From assembly GCF_900102525.1 (NCBI RefSeq), contig NZ_FNBZ01000004.1, positions 124,001 to 188,000 of the forward strand: 64,000 nucleotides of DNA. Direction: 5' to 3'. Each line of letters opens with the position of its first letter. Positions within the stretch are counted from its first letter, which is position 1. The notes beneath the pieces are model-generated. The model was not told the DNA's origin. It did not search any database and was given only the letters and a program-made list of their open reading frames with translations. Made by a program: the position numbers and the translations under genes. This document shows, piece by piece, positions 1-8,968 of the stretch. Source of the stretch: Allobosea robiniae (GTDB lineage Bacteria > Pseudomonadota > Alphaproteobacteria > Rhizobiales > Beijerinckiaceae).

Positions 1-63
1 CGACCAGCGCAATCGTTGGCATAAGGCCTTCGTCTCTTTTTCTCGTTGCAATATACGGGCTCC

Positions 64-81
64 CCTCTCGCGGGAGAGAGG
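64..81. terminator. Small hairpin before the first gene
   Basis: A short inverted repeat, CCTCTC and GAGAGG with a 6-nt loop, lies about 85 bases upstream of the first gene. No T-run follows. It may end a gene lying before the window or may be incidental. The rest of bases 1-164 shows no gene. Confidence 0.3.
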
Positions 82-164
82 CCAAAGCATGGCGGCAATC
101 TAGCCGGAGCGGGGCGATTTGCCTATGTCCCCGTATCACAAGCCGGAAATCGCAGGGAGGTTCC

Positions 165-926
165 ATGGCCAGGGATGTCAAGGACGTGATTCAGCCGATG
201 GACGAAGCCGTCCGCCAGGAGGCCAGGGGCCTGCTGCGCGAGGCCCGCTCCGCCGCGCTCGCCACACTCGGTCCCGATGGCCATCCCTCCGCGAGCCTGG
301 TCGGGCTCGCCACCGACATCCAGGGCACGCCGATCATCCTGATCTCCGGGCTCGCCGCGCATACAAGCAATCTCGCCAATGATCCGCGCGCCTCGCTGCT
401 GATCTCGCCCGGCGGCAAGGGCGACCCGCTCGCCCATGCGCGGATCACGCTGAAGGTCCGCGCCCGCAAGATCGACCGCGAGAGCGAGGAAGGTGCGCGC
501 ATCCGCCGCCGCTATCTCGCGCGCCAGCCGAAATCGGCGCTCTATGCCGATTTCCCGGATTTCAGCTTCTTTGCACTGGAGATCGAGGGCGCGAGCCTGA
601 ACGGCGGCTTCGCCCGCGCCTTCGCGCCGTCACCGGCCGATCTCATGAGCGATCCGATCCATGCCGCGGCGCTCGCTGAAGTCGAAGCCGGCGCCGTCGC
701 CCATATGAACGAGGACCATGCCGAGGCGATCGGCCTCTATGCCACGCGATTGCTCGGGGTGAAGGCCGGCGATTGGCGGGCTATCGGGCTCGATCCGGAC
801 GGGCTCGACATGGCGCTCGGCAGCGCGGCACTGCGCCTGCCTTTCCCGACCTCTGTGGACGGGCCCGGCAGCCTGCGGCGCATCCTCGCCGAACTGGCAG
901 GCAAGGCGCGTTCCCAGGCGACGTGA
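165..926 (+). CDS. HugZ-family haem-utilisation / pyridoxamine 5'-phosphate oxidase-like protein
   Basis: The protein has 253 residues. The N-terminal ~150 residues form the split-barrel FMN-binding fold of the pyridoxamine-phosphate-oxidase superfamily; the segment ALATLGPDGHPSASLVGLA and the following strands are typical. The C-terminal ~85 residues match the DUF2470 domain, which contributes the haem-binding face in HugZ proteins (VAHMNEDHAEAIGLYA). Known members bind haem, and several help to use haem as an iron source by degrading it. The ATG at 165 follows a GGGAGG ribosome site. No haem-uptake genes adjoin it, so the haem role rests on family membership only. It appears monocistronic: about 255 bases separate it from pckA. 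Confidence 0.82.
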   Translation: MARDVKDVIQPMDEAVRQEARGLLREARSAALATLGPDGHPSASLVGLATDIQGTPIILISGLAAHTSNLANDPRASLLISPGGKGDPLAHARITLKVRARKIDRESEEGARIRRRYLARQPKSALYADFPDFSFFALEIEGASLNGGFARAFAPSPADLMSDPIHAAALAEVEAGAVAHMNEDHAEAIGLYATRLLGVKAGDWRAIGLDPDGLDMALGSAALRLPFPTSVDGPGSLRRILAELAGKARSQAT

Positions 927-1181
927 CATCCCGCAAGCCGCCGGCATGCTCGGCCCTGGCGAAGACACGCGGCCATTTACCACAGGTTGAAATTCAATCG
1001 ATTTAGAAAACCTCGCGGCGACGTCGGGCATTTTCAATGACTTGAGCGAGGCGACGCATCGCCTTAAAGAGCATCGTGGCCGCAAGGCCTCGCCTTCGAC
1101 GCCTGGGCCCCGCCACCGGCCCCAGCGCATTCGTGAAGACAACGGGCCGCCCTCAGCATGGCCGGCCTCCGGAGGAATTCA

Positions 1182-2792
1182 GTGGACATTATCGGTCAGT
1201 TCAATGCCGCCCATGGTGCCGAAGGCTTCGGCTTCCGCAAGCTCAAGGCCGTGCACTGGAACCTGGAAGCGCCGCAGCTCTACGAGGAATCGCTGCACCG
1301 GGGCGAATCCCAGCTCGCCCGCGGCGGCGCGCTCTGCGCCGATACCGGCAGCCATACCGGCCGCTCGCCCAAGGACAAGTTCACGGTGCGCGACGCGCTG
1401 ACCGAGAACACGGTCTGGTGGGACAACAACCAGGCGATGAGCCCAGAGCATTTCGAGACGCTGCTCGGCGACTTCCTCGCCCATGCCGAGGGCAAGGAGC
1501 TGTTCGCGCAGGATCTCTATGGCGGCGCCGACCCCGTCCATCGCGTCAAGGCCCGCGTCTTCACCGAGATGGCCTGGCATTCGCTGTTCATCCGCAACCT
1601 GCTGATCCGGCCGCCGCGCGACGAGATCAACGCCTATGTGCCGGAGATGACGATCGTCGACCTGCCGAGCTTCAAGGCCGACCCGAAGCGCCATGGCTGC
1701 CGCAGCGAGACCGTCGTCGCGATCGACTTCACCCGCAAGATCGTGCTGATCGGCGGCTCGGCCTATGCCGGCGAGATGAAGAAATCGGTCTTCACCTATC
1801 TGAACTACGTCCTGCCGACCAAGGGCGTGGTGCCGATGCACTGCTCGGCCAATGTCGGCCCGAAGGAGGATTCCGCGATCTTCTTCGGCCTATCCGGTAC
1901 CGGCAAGACCACGCTCTCGGCCGATCCGGAGCGCACGCTGATCGGCGATGACGAGCATGGCTGGTCGAAGGAGGGCATCTTCAATTTCGAGGGCGGCTGC
2001 TACGCCAAGACGATCCGCCTCTCGGCCGAGGCCGAGCCGATGATCCATGCGGCCTCGCTGCGCTTCGGCACGGTTCTCGAGAACACCGTCATGGACCCGC
2101 TGACGCGCGAGGTCGATTTCGACGACCAGTCGAAGACCGAGAACACCCGCTCGGCCTATCCGCTCGACTTCATCCCCAACGCCTCGCGCACCGGCCGCGC
2201 CGGCATCCCGAAGAACATCGTGATGCTGACGGCCGACGCCTTCGGCGTGATGCCGCCGATCGCCAAGCTGACCCCGGCCGAGGCGATGTATCACTTCCTC
2301 TCCGGCTACACCGCCAAGGTCGCCGGCACGGAGCGTGGGCTGACCGGCGTCGAGCCGGAATTCTCGACCTGCTTCGGCTCGCCCTTCCTGCCGCGGCACC
2401 CGTCGGAATACGCCAACCTGCTGCGCGACTTCATCGACAAGCACCATGTCGATTGCTGGCTGGTCAACACCGGCTGGACCGGCGGCCAGTACGGCACCGG
2501 CCGGCGCATGCCGATCCGCGTCACACGCCGCCTGCTCTCCTCGGCGCTCGACGGCTCGCTCAACCGCGCCGATTTCCGCCGCGATCCCTATTTCGGCTTC
2601 GCGGTGCCGAGCTCGGTGCCCGGCGTCGAGCCGCATATCCTCTACCCCGTGAAGACCTGGGCCGATAAGGCCGCCTTCGCCGAGACCGCGAAGAACCTCG
2701 TCGGCATGTTCGCTAAGAACTTCGCCAAGTTCGAGGACCATGTCGACGACGCCGTGAAGGCGGCGGCGCCGACGAATTACCTCGCGGCCTGA
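1182..2792 (+). CDS. pckA: Phosphoenolpyruvate carboxykinase (ATP)
   Basis: The enzyme converts oxaloacetate and ATP to phosphoenolpyruvate, CO2 and ADP, the first committed step of gluconeogenesis from TCA intermediates. The protein has 536 residues, normal for the ATP-dependent type. The nucleotide site GLSGTGKTT lies at about residues 236-244 and the metal/kinase motif GDDEHGW at about 255-261; HCSANVG precedes the P-loop as expected. I chose the GTG at 1182 because GGAGGA sits 5 bases before it; the in-frame ATG at 1158 lacks such a site. The 255-base upstream region holds AT-rich patches and a small hairpin (1049-1064). In many rhizobia pckA lies next to the chvI/chvG regulators; they are not adjacent here. 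Confidence 0.97.
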   Translation: MDIIGQFNAAHGAEGFGFRKLKAVHWNLEAPQLYEESLHRGESQLARGGALCADTGSHTGRSPKDKFTVRDALTENTVWWDNNQAMSPEHFETLLGDFLAHAEGKELFAQDLYGGADPVHRVKARVFTEMAWHSLFIRNLLIRPPRDEINAYVPEMTIVDLPSFKADPKRHGCRSETVVAIDFTRKIVLIGGSAYAGEMKKSVFTYLNYVLPTKGVVPMHCSANVGPKEDSAIFFGLSGTGKTTLSADPERTLIGDDEHGWSKEGIFNFEGGCYAKTIRLSAEAEPMIHAASLRFGTVLENTVMDPLTREVDFDDQSKTENTRSAYPLDFIPNASRTGRAGIPKNIVMLTADAFGVMPPIAKLTPAEAMYHFLSGYTAKVAGTERGLTGVEPEFSTCFGSPFLPRHPSEYANLLRDFIDKHHVDCWLVNTGWTGGQYGTGRRMPIRVTRRLLSSALDGSLNRADFRRDPYFGFAVPSSVPGVEPHILYPVKTWADKAAFAETAKNLVGMFAKNFAKFEDHVDDAVKAAAPTNYLAA

Positions 2793-2828
2793 CGCCAAGC
2801 CCTCCGGGCTGTGCTACGAGAGGCGGCC

Positions 2829-3839
2829 ATGGGCCGCCTCTTTTTCATTGTGCTGAAGCTTCTCCTCACCCTCGTCATTCTCGGCGCCGCGACCTGGGGC
2901 GCAGGGCTCCTGCTGTTTCGCCTCTCGGGCACGACCGCGACAATCGCCGCGATCGGCTTCGGCATCGCGGCCTTGGCCGGGCTCGTCGGCATCTGGACCA
3001 GCGACGCACGCCTGTCGCTCGGCTTCGCCATGGTCTTCGTCGGCCTGCTCGGCTGGTGGAGCAGCCTCCAGCCCTCGCATGACCGCAACTGGATTCCAGA
3101 GCTCGCGCGGCTGCCCTCCGTCACGCGCGAGGGGGAGGCCATCACCGTCTCCAACCTGCGCGATTTCCGCTGGCGCACGGAGGAGGATTACGACCAGCGC
3201 TGGGAGACGCGGCGCTATAACCTCGCAGCCGTCACCGGCGCCGATGCCTTCCTGACCTACTGGTCGGGCGAGACGATCGCGCATCTGATGATCAGCTTCA
3301 CGTTTTCTGATTCGGTGCCGCTCACCATCTCGATCGAGGTCCGGCGCGAGAAGGGCGAGGACTGGTCGGCGCTGGCCGGCTTCTTCCGCAGCTATGAGAT
3401 GGCCTATGTCGCGGCCGACGAGCGCGACATCGTGGGCTTGCGCACCCATGCGCGGCGCGAGGATGCAAGGCTCTTCCGGCTCAGCGCCTCGGGAACGCAG
3501 GCCCGCGACCTGCTCGTCGCCTATATCGCGGATATCAACGACCTCGCCGCCAAGCCGCGCTGGTACAACACGCTGACGACCAATTGCACGACGGTGGTCT
3601 ACCATCTCGTCGGCAGCGTCGCGCCGGGCTGGACATTCTCGCTGCCGCTCGATCCGCGCGTGCTGCTCTCCGGCTACCTGCCCGGCTATCTCCAGCAGAT
3701 CGGCGCGATCCGGCAGGATATCCCGCTGGAGGAGCTGGTCCGGCGCGCCCGCATCGGCGACCATGCCCGCACGCTCTCGCTCGACGATCCGCAGTTCTCG
3801 GCGAAGATCCGCGAGGGCGTTCCGGCCGGGCGGCCGTAA
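2829..3839 (+). CDS. DUF4105 (Lnb N-terminal periplasmic domain-like) membrane protein
   Basis: The protein has 336 residues. Two hydrophobic segments (about residues 5-30 and 35-70) suggest an N-terminal membrane anchor with the remainder outside the cytoplasm. The C-terminal part contains the hallmark NTLTTNCTTVVYHLV of DUF4105, whose Cys and downstream residues suggest a papain/NlpC-like thiol-enzyme fold. Function in this family is not established. The ATG at 2829 has GAGAGG just upstream; a GTG at 2811 is an alternative. The gene lies 36 bases after pckA and may be read through from it. It converges on the minus-strand transporter genes across a 23-bp perfect hairpin. Confidence 0.75.
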   Translation: MGRLFFIVLKLLLTLVILGAATWGAGLLLFRLSGTTATIAAIGFGIAALAGLVGIWTSDARLSLGFAMVFVGLLGWWSSLQPSHDRNWIPELARLPSVTREGEAITVSNLRDFRWRTEEDYDQRWETRRYNLAAVTGADAFLTYWSGETIAHLMISFTFSDSVPLTISIEVRREKGEDWSALAGFFRSYEMAYVAADERDIVGLRTHARREDARLFRLSASGTQARDLLVAYIADINDLAAKPRWYNTLTTNCTTVVYHLVGSVAPGWTFSLPLDPRVLLSGYLPGYLQQIGAIRQDIPLEELVRRARIGDHARTLSLDDPQFSAKIREGVPAGRP

Positions 3840-3846
3840 CCACGGC

Positions 3847-3899
3847 TGTCATCCCGTGCGCGCCGCGGCGCGAAGTGCCGCGGCGCGCACGGGATGACA
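3847..3899. terminator. 23-bp perfect palindrome between convergent genes
   Basis: Bases 3847-3869 and 3877-3899 are perfect reverse complements (23 bp) around a 7-base loop. The element fills the gap between two convergent genes and could stop transcription from both sides. It has no T-tract, so it may instead be a repetitive extragenic palindrome. Confidence 0.7.
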
Positions 3900-3906
3900 C
3901 CCTGCT

Positions 3907-5331
3907 TTACCGGAAGAACAAGAAGGTCTGCACCACGAAGAGCGGGATCAGGATCGCCCCCGACCAGAGCATGTAGCCGAAGAAGGAGGGCATCTTCACC
4001 TTCCGGTCCTTGGCGATGGCGTAGACCATGAAGTTCGGGGCGTTGCCGATATAGCTGTTGGCGCCCATGAAGACCGCGCCGGCCGAGATCGCCGCCAGCG
4101 TCAGCGCCCCCGTCGTCATCAGCGCCTTCGGATCGCCGCCGGCCAGCTCGAAGAAGACGAGATAGGTCGGGGCGTTGTCGAGGAAGGAGGAGAGCGCGCC
4201 GGTCAGCCAGAAATAGGCCACCGTGTTGGCGCTGCCGTCGGCATTGGTGACGAGCCCGACCAGCGGCGCGAAGGCGCCCGCCTTCCCCGCCTGCAGCATC
4301 GCCAGAACCGGGATGATGCAGATGAAGATGCCGGCGAAGAGCTTGGCGACCTCCTTGATCGGACCCCAGGAGAACTCGTTGCCGGCGCGGATAGGGCCGG
4401 GCGTGAGCTTGAGAGAGAGGCCGGCAAGCACGAGCAGAACGACGTCGCGCAGCAGGTTCTGGCCCTCGACGGGGACGCCATGCACGGTGAAGGCGACGCC
4501 CGGCTTCCAGTTCGCCGACATCAGGATCGCGACGATGACGCCGGCCAGCAACAGGATGTTGACCTTGCCCCAGAGCTTGATGGCGCGGTCGGGCGTCGGG
4601 TCCTTGAGCTTCGGAAAGCCCTCTTCCTTGCGGAAGAGAAAACTGTCGAGCGCGTAGAACAGGGCAAGCAGCACGACGACGGCGAAGGCCGTCTCGGGCA
4701 GCAGATGTTTCGTGGTCCAGAAGAAGTCGACGCCGCGCAGGAAGCCGAGGAACAGCGGCGGGTCGCCGAGCGGGGTCAGCGATCCCCCGATATTCGAGAC
4801 CAGGAAGATGAAGAACACGACGACATGGACGTTGAAACGCCGGTCATCGTTCGCCCGCAGCACCGGCCGGATCATGATGATCGAGGCGCCGGTCGTGCCG
4901 ACGAAGCTTGCGAGCACCGTGCCGATCGCCAGCAGCACCGTATTGGTCGCCGGCGTGCCGTGCAGGTTGCCCGAGATCAGAATGCCGCCCGCGATGGTGA
5001 AGAGCGCGAAGAGCAGGATGATGAAGGGGATGTAGTCGAGCAGCGCGGTGTGGAGCAGAGCCCCCAAAGCCGGATCGGCGCCGCGCAGCAGAAACAGCGG
5101 CACCAGCGTCAGCAAGGCCCAGAACGCGGCGAACTTGCCGTAGTGATGCTCCCAGAGATGCGGGAACAGCACCGGGCCGAGCGCGATCGAGAGCAGCATG
5201 CCGGCGAAGGGCAGGGCCCAGCCGACACTCATGCCGGCGCCGCCGATATCGCCCGCGGCCCAGGCCGTGCCCGGCGTTACGGCCAGCACGAGCGACGCCA
5301 TCGCGATCAGCCTGCCGACGCGCCTCTTCAT
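3907..5331 (-). CDS. Na+/H+ antiporter-like ion transporter (NhaD/ArsB superfamily)
   Basis: The protein has 474 residues, with a signal-like N-terminus ending near AWAA and then about 11-12 hydrophobic helices. The internal repeats carry the paired motifs SNIGGSLTPLGDPPLFLGF and FLDNAPTYLVFF, plus GNAPNFMVYAIA near the end. These are typical of the ion-transporter superfamily members annotated as sodium:proton antiporters. I chose the internal ATG at 5331 because it falls right after the signal-like start and 14 bases downstream of dctM, with a GAGG site. The long open frame upstream of it is dctM read in another frame. Co-transcription with a TRAP permease, which is Na+-driven, suggests it restores the sodium gradient or exports Na+; that is inference. 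Confidence 0.8.
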   Translation of the reverse strand: MKRRVGRLIAMASLVLAVTPGTAWAAGDIGGAGMSVGWALPFAGMLLSIALGPVLFPHLWEHHYGKFAAFWALLTLVPLFLLRGADPALGALLHTALLDYIPFIILLFALFTIAGGILISGNLHGTPATNTVLLAIGTVLASFVGTTGASIIMIRPVLRANDDRRFNVHVVVFFIFLVSNIGGSLTPLGDPPLFLGFLRGVDFFWTTKHLLPETAFAVVVLLALFYALDSFLFRKEEGFPKLKDPTPDRAIKLWGKVNILLLAGVIVAILMSANWKPGVAFTVHGVPVEGQNLLRDVVLLVLAGLSLKLTPGPIRAGNEFSWGPIKEVAKLFAGIFICIIPVLAMLQAGKAGAFAPLVGLVTNADGSANTVAYFWLTGALSSFLDNAPTYLVFFELAGGDPKALMTTGALTLAAISAGAVFMGANSYIGNAPNFMVYAIAKDRKVKMPSFFGYMLWSGAILIPLFVVQTFLFFR

Positions 5332-5345
5332 CGCCCGACCTCGCC

Positions 5346-7148
5346 TCAGGGCTTCGGCGGCGCGCCGATGACCGGCGGCGCATTGAGGTCGAACCCACCA
5401 GGCAGACCCGAAGCACCGAGGCCGGGGATCTGGATCGAGTCGAACTGCTTGTCGATCGCCTTCTGGTCGAGCTGAATCGCGGAGGCCTTGTAGTGCATCA
5501 CCATGCTCGGGAAGAACACGACGAGCGCGACCATGATGCACTGGATCACCACGAAGGGCACCGCACCCCAGTAGATCTGGCCGGTGGTGACGGGCTCCAT
5601 CATCCGGCCGGTGACGCGATCCTTGTAGGCGTTCTTCGGCGCGACCGAGCGCAGGAAGAACAGGGCGAAGCCGAAGGGCGGATGCATGAAGGAGGTCTGC
5701 ATGTTCACGCCGAGGATGACACCGAACCAGATCAGGTCGATGCCGAGCTTTTCCGCCGCGGGTCCGAGCAGCGGCACGATGATGAAGGCCAGCTCGAAGA
5801 AGTCGAGGAAGAAGGCGAGCAGGAAGACCATCACGTTGACGACGATCAGGAAGCCCGTCGCGCCGCCCGGCAGGCCGACCAGCAGATGCTCGACCCAGAG
5901 ATGGCCGTTGACGCCGTAGAAGGTCAGCGAGAACACGCGCGCGCCGACCAGGATGAAGAGCACGAAGGCCGAGAGCTTGGCGGTCGATTCCGTCGCCTGT
6001 TTCAGCAGATCGAAGGTCATGCGCTTCTTGCCGTAGGCGAGCAGGATCGCACCGGCAGCACCCATCGCGCCGCCCTCCGTCGGTGTGGCGACACCGATGA
6101 AGATGGTGCCGAGCACCAGGAAGATCAGCGCCAGAGGCGGCACCATCACGAAGACGACCTGCTCGGCCATGCGCGAGAGCAGCCCGAGGCCGAGGAACTT
6201 GTTGACCAGCGCGATGACGAAGGAGATCGCCACCATCAGCGACATCGTCAGCACGACGAAATCGGCGCCCGCCTGCAGCTTGGTGAAGAGCTTCATGTAG
6301 GCATAGGCGAGGACGAGCGAGATGACCGCGACGACAAGCAGCGACAGACGGCGGGTCTTACCATCGGCATCCCGCAGGGTCTGCGCCTCCGGCGGCAGGC
6401 CGGGCGCGCGATTGGGATAGACGATCGTTATCAGGAAGACATAGCCCGCATACATCGAGGCCAGCACGAGGCCGGGAATGAAGGCGCCCTCGTACATGTC
6501 GCCGACCGAGCGGCCGAGCTGGTCGGCGAGCACGATCAGGACGAGCGAGGGCGGGATGATCTGGGCGAGCGTGCCGGAGGCCGCGATGACACCCGACGCA
6601 AGGCGCCGGTCATAGCCGTAGCGCAGCATGATCGGCAGCGAGATCAGGCCCATCGAGATCACCGAGGCCGCGACGACGCCGGTGGTGGCAGCGAGCAGCG
6701 CGCCGACGAAGATCACCGCATAGGCCAGGCCGCCGCGGATCGGCCCGAAGAGCTGGCCGATGGTGTCGAGCAGGTCCTCCGCCATGCCGGAGCGTTCGAG
6801 GATCAGCCCCATGAAGGTGAAGAACGGCACCGCCAGCAGCACGTCGTTGTTCATCGTGCCGTAGATGCGCTCCGGCAGCGCCTGCAGGAAGTTCTCCTGG
6901 AACAGGCCGAGCTCGATGCCGATCAATGCGAAGAGCAGGCCGTTGGCGGCCAGCGCGAAGGCGACGGGATAGCCGAGCAGCAGGAAGACCACGAGCGCCG
7001 CGAACATCACCGGCGCCATGTTGACGCGCAGGAAATCGCCGACACCGCCGCCCGCTGCAAGGGCGTCGCCGGTATGGAGGCCGAAGAAGGCGAGGAGCGT
7101 GAGCGCGAGCAGCAGGCCAGCGGCGCGCGGAAGGCGATGAGCGTGCAT
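5346..7148 (-). CDS. dctM: TRAP transporter large permease subunit (DctM-like)
   Basis: The protein has 600 residues and is the large membrane subunit of a tripartite ATP-independent periplasmic transporter, which imports organic acids or similar solutes with Na+. Family hallmarks are visible: LLAVPFFTFMGLILERSGMAEDLL, LAQIIPPSLVLIVLADQLG and PTEGGAMGAAGA. At 600 residues it is longer than the usual ~430. The extra length is an N-terminal signal-like helix, a ~100-residue insertion of additional helices between the two halves, and a Pro/Gly-rich C-terminal tail. The ATG at 7148 is the best start although its ribosome site is weak. It lies 29 bases after dctQ. No substrate-binding subunit (dctP) is in the window. 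Confidence 0.9.
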   Translation of the reverse strand: MHAHRLPRAAGLLLALTLLAFFGLHTGDALAAGGGVGDFLRVNMAPVMFAALVVFLLLGYPVAFALAANGLLFALIGIELGLFQENFLQALPERIYGTMNNDVLLAVPFFTFMGLILERSGMAEDLLDTIGQLFGPIRGGLAYAVIFVGALLAATTGVVAASVISMGLISLPIMLRYGYDRRLASGVIAASGTLAQIIPPSLVLIVLADQLGRSVGDMYEGAFIPGLVLASMYAGYVFLITIVYPNRAPGLPPEAQTLRDADGKTRRLSLLVVAVISLVLAYAYMKLFTKLQAGADFVVLTMSLMVAISFVIALVNKFLGLGLLSRMAEQVVFVMVPPLALIFLVLGTIFIGVATPTEGGAMGAAGAILLAYGKKRMTFDLLKQATESTAKLSAFVLFILVGARVFSLTFYGVNGHLWVEHLLVGLPGGATGFLIVVNVMVFLLAFFLDFFELAFIIVPLLGPAAEKLGIDLIWFGVILGVNMQTSFMHPPFGFALFFLRSVAPKNAYKDRVTGRMMEPVTTGQIYWGAVPFVVIQCIMVALVVFFPSMVMHYKASAIQLDQKAIDKQFDSIQIPGLGASGLPGGFDLNAPPVIGAPPKP

Positions 7149-7177
7149 GGGACGGTTCCGGACTTCTTGCGGGCCGC

Positions 7178-7777
7178 TCACGAGGCGAGGCCCTGTTCCT
7201 TGGCTTGGTCGAGCAGGCGCTGGGCTTCCGCCTCGGCGGCGGCCGCATGGCCGAGCGCCGCCTCGTGATCCTCCAGGTCGCCACGCATGATCGCGATCTG
7301 CTTGATGATCTCGGAAACACCCTGGAAGGTCAGCATCACGAAGCCGATGACGACGAGCCCCTTGGCCGGCCATTGCGGCAGGCCGCCAGCCGAAAGCGAC
7401 TGCTCGTTGATCGCGTAGGAGCGCATGAAGAACGGCCAGGAATGATAGACGATCAGCAGGCAGAACGGCATCAGGAAGAGCACATGGCCGATGAGCTCGA
7501 TCCATTGCCGCACGCGCTGCGGCAGCATGCTGTTCACGATGTCGATGCGGATGTGCTCCTTCACCTGCATCGTCCAGGACGCGCACATCAGGAAGACGGC
7601 GCCGAACAGCATCCATTGCAGTTCGAGCCAGGCATTCGACGAGACGTTGAAGACCTTGCGGATGATGGCGTTGATCGCCGCCACGAGGACCGCGACGAGG
7701 ATCAGCCAGGCGATCTTTTTGCCGATCTGGCTGTTGACCGCGTCGATGACCCGGCTGATGGCAAGGAGACCCTTCAC
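7178..7777 (-). CDS. dctQ: TRAP transporter small permease subunit (DctQ-like)
   Basis: The protein has 199 residues and four predicted membrane helices, the standard size and topology of the small TRAP permease subunit that pairs with DctM. Recognisable features are WLELQWMLFGAVFLMCASWTMQVKEHIRIDI in the first half, which matches the DctQ core, and an Ala/Glu-rich C-terminal helix (about residues 170-195). I chose the GTG at 7777 because GGGAGCGGGA lies just upstream; the frame remains open to a TTG at 7801. It is the first gene of a dctQ-dctM-antiporter operon. Its promoter lies in the 260-base divergent gap shared with the glutamine amidotransferase gene. Confidence 0.88.
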   Translation of the reverse strand: MKGLLAISRVIDAVNSQIGKKIAWLILVAVLVAAINAIIRKVFNVSSNAWLELQWMLFGAVFLMCASWTMQVKEHIRIDIVNSMLPQRVRQWIELIGHVLFLMPFCLLIVYHSWPFFMRSYAINEQSLSAGGLPQWPAKGLVVIGFVMLTFQGVSEIIKQIAIMRGDLEDHEAALGHAAAAEAEAQRLLDQAKEQGLAS

Positions 7778-7987
7778 ATTCCCGCTCCCGTGAGGGCGCA
7801 ATTCTGCGCCGTTTCCGCCCCTTTGTCGGCAGGATCGGTATAGGAGGGATGCGCGCCACGCAAGACGGTACGGGTCTTATCCATTGGACGAAAGGCGGGG
7901 TCGCGGCTGCCTGTTGTCGCGTCAGCAGATGGCGGGAGAGTGCCGTCGGCGGCGAAGCGAATAATCGTTATGTTCGCATTCATCTTC

Positions 7988-8004
7988 GGAGAACATTATT
8001 CTCC
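7988..8004. promoter_or_regulatory. GGAGAA-N5-TTCTCC palindrome in a divergent intergenic region
   Basis: A 6-bp inverted repeat with a 5-base spacer lies in the AT-rich stretch between dctQ (minus) and the amidotransferase gene (plus), 33 bases before the latter's ATG. The position suits an operator, but I recognise no regulator for it. Confidence 0.35.
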
Positions 8005-8037
8005 CGGCTGCTTCCACCCCATCGATTCGAGGCGCAG

Positions 8038-8826
8038 ATGTGCCGCTTCCTCGCTTATTCCGGCGTTCCCGTCTTCCTCGAGGACTTCGTCGCCTCGCCC
8101 TGCCATTCGCTGATCCACCAGTCGCTCCATGCCGAGGAAGCCAAGACCGGCACCAATGGCGACGGCTTCGGCGTCGGCTGGTATGGCGAGCGGCCCGAGC
8201 CCGGCCAGTACCGCGAGGTCAGGCCCGCCTGGTCCGACGAGAACCTGCTCTCGATCGCACGGCAGGTGCGCTCGCATCTGTTCTTCGCCCATGTCCGCGC
8301 CGCGACCGGCACAGCGACGACGCGGGCGAACTGCCACCCCTTCGTCCATGGCCGCTACCTCTTCATGCATAACGGCCAGATCGGCGGCTATGGCACGATC
8401 CGCCGGCGGCTGGAGGCCCTGATCCCGGATTCGCTCTACGACGCCCGCGCCGGCTCGACCGATTCCGAAGCGCTGTTCCTGCTGACCCTTTCCCATCTGG
8501 CCGAGGGCATGGCGCCGGGCCAGGCGCTGGCCGCAGCGATTGTCGATGCGCTCGCGCTGATGGAACAGGCCGGCATCCGCGAGCCGCTGCGCTGCGCGGC
8601 GGCGCTCGCCGATGGCGACAGCATCCATGCGGTCCGCTGGTCCTCGGACACCAAGCCGCCTAGCCTCTATGTCTGCGAACGGCCCGACAGCGTCGTCGTC
8701 GCTTCCGAGCCCGTCGATGCCGCGCGCGAATGCTGGCAGGCCCTGCCCTGCAACACGCTGGTCACGGTGCGGGGCGGCGCGGTGACGTTCTCGCCCTTCG
8801 AGATTGCGCTGAAACAGGCGGCCTGA
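8038..8826 (+). CDS. Class II glutamine amidotransferase (YafJ/EgtC-like)
   Basis: The protein has 262 residues and begins Met-Cys-Arg, so removal of Met exposes Cys2 as the N-terminal nucleophile of a class II (Ntn) glutaminase. Supporting motifs are NGDGFGVGWYG, FAHVRAATG, NCHPFVHGRYLFMHNGQIGG and STDSEALF, the standard glutamine-site order of this family. It has no synthetase domain. It therefore either supplies ammonia to a partner enzyme or hydrolyses a gamma-glutamyl compound, as EgtC does in ergothioneine synthesis; no other egt gene is nearby. GAGG lies 5 bases before the ATG, which fixes the start because Cys must be residue 2. The gene is probably monocistronic. Confidence 0.88.
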   Translation: MCRFLAYSGVPVFLEDFVASPCHSLIHQSLHAEEAKTGTNGDGFGVGWYGERPEPGQYREVRPAWSDENLLSIARQVRSHLFFAHVRAATGTATTRANCHPFVHGRYLFMHNGQIGGYGTIRRRLEALIPDSLYDARAGSTDSEALFLLTLSHLAEGMAPGQALAAAIVDALALMEQAGIREPLRCAAALADGDSIHAVRWSSDTKPPSLYVCERPDSVVVASEPVDAARECWQALPCNTLVTVRGGAVTFSPFEIALKQAA

Positions 8827-8968
8827 GCCGGTATCAGCCCATCATCGCAAGCCGCTGGCGGGCAGAACGGCCATGCGCCGCTCGCCCTGACACGCCCCCG
8901 GTTGCGTTCCTACGTCGAGAGCCTAGCCTTGCTGTCCGGCGAGGCTCTCTCCGCGAAAGGCACGGGCG

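Noticed and set aside
1158..1181. pckA start at the ATG at 1158
   Set aside because: The GGAGGA ribosome site lies downstream of it and is correctly spaced for the GTG at 1182.
5493..7268. A 591-residue open frame on the plus strand opposite dctM and dctQ
   Set aside because: It is rich in His, Asp, Glu and Arg, shows no domain and lies exactly opposite two clear TRAP genes; it is an antisense by-product of high GC codon use.
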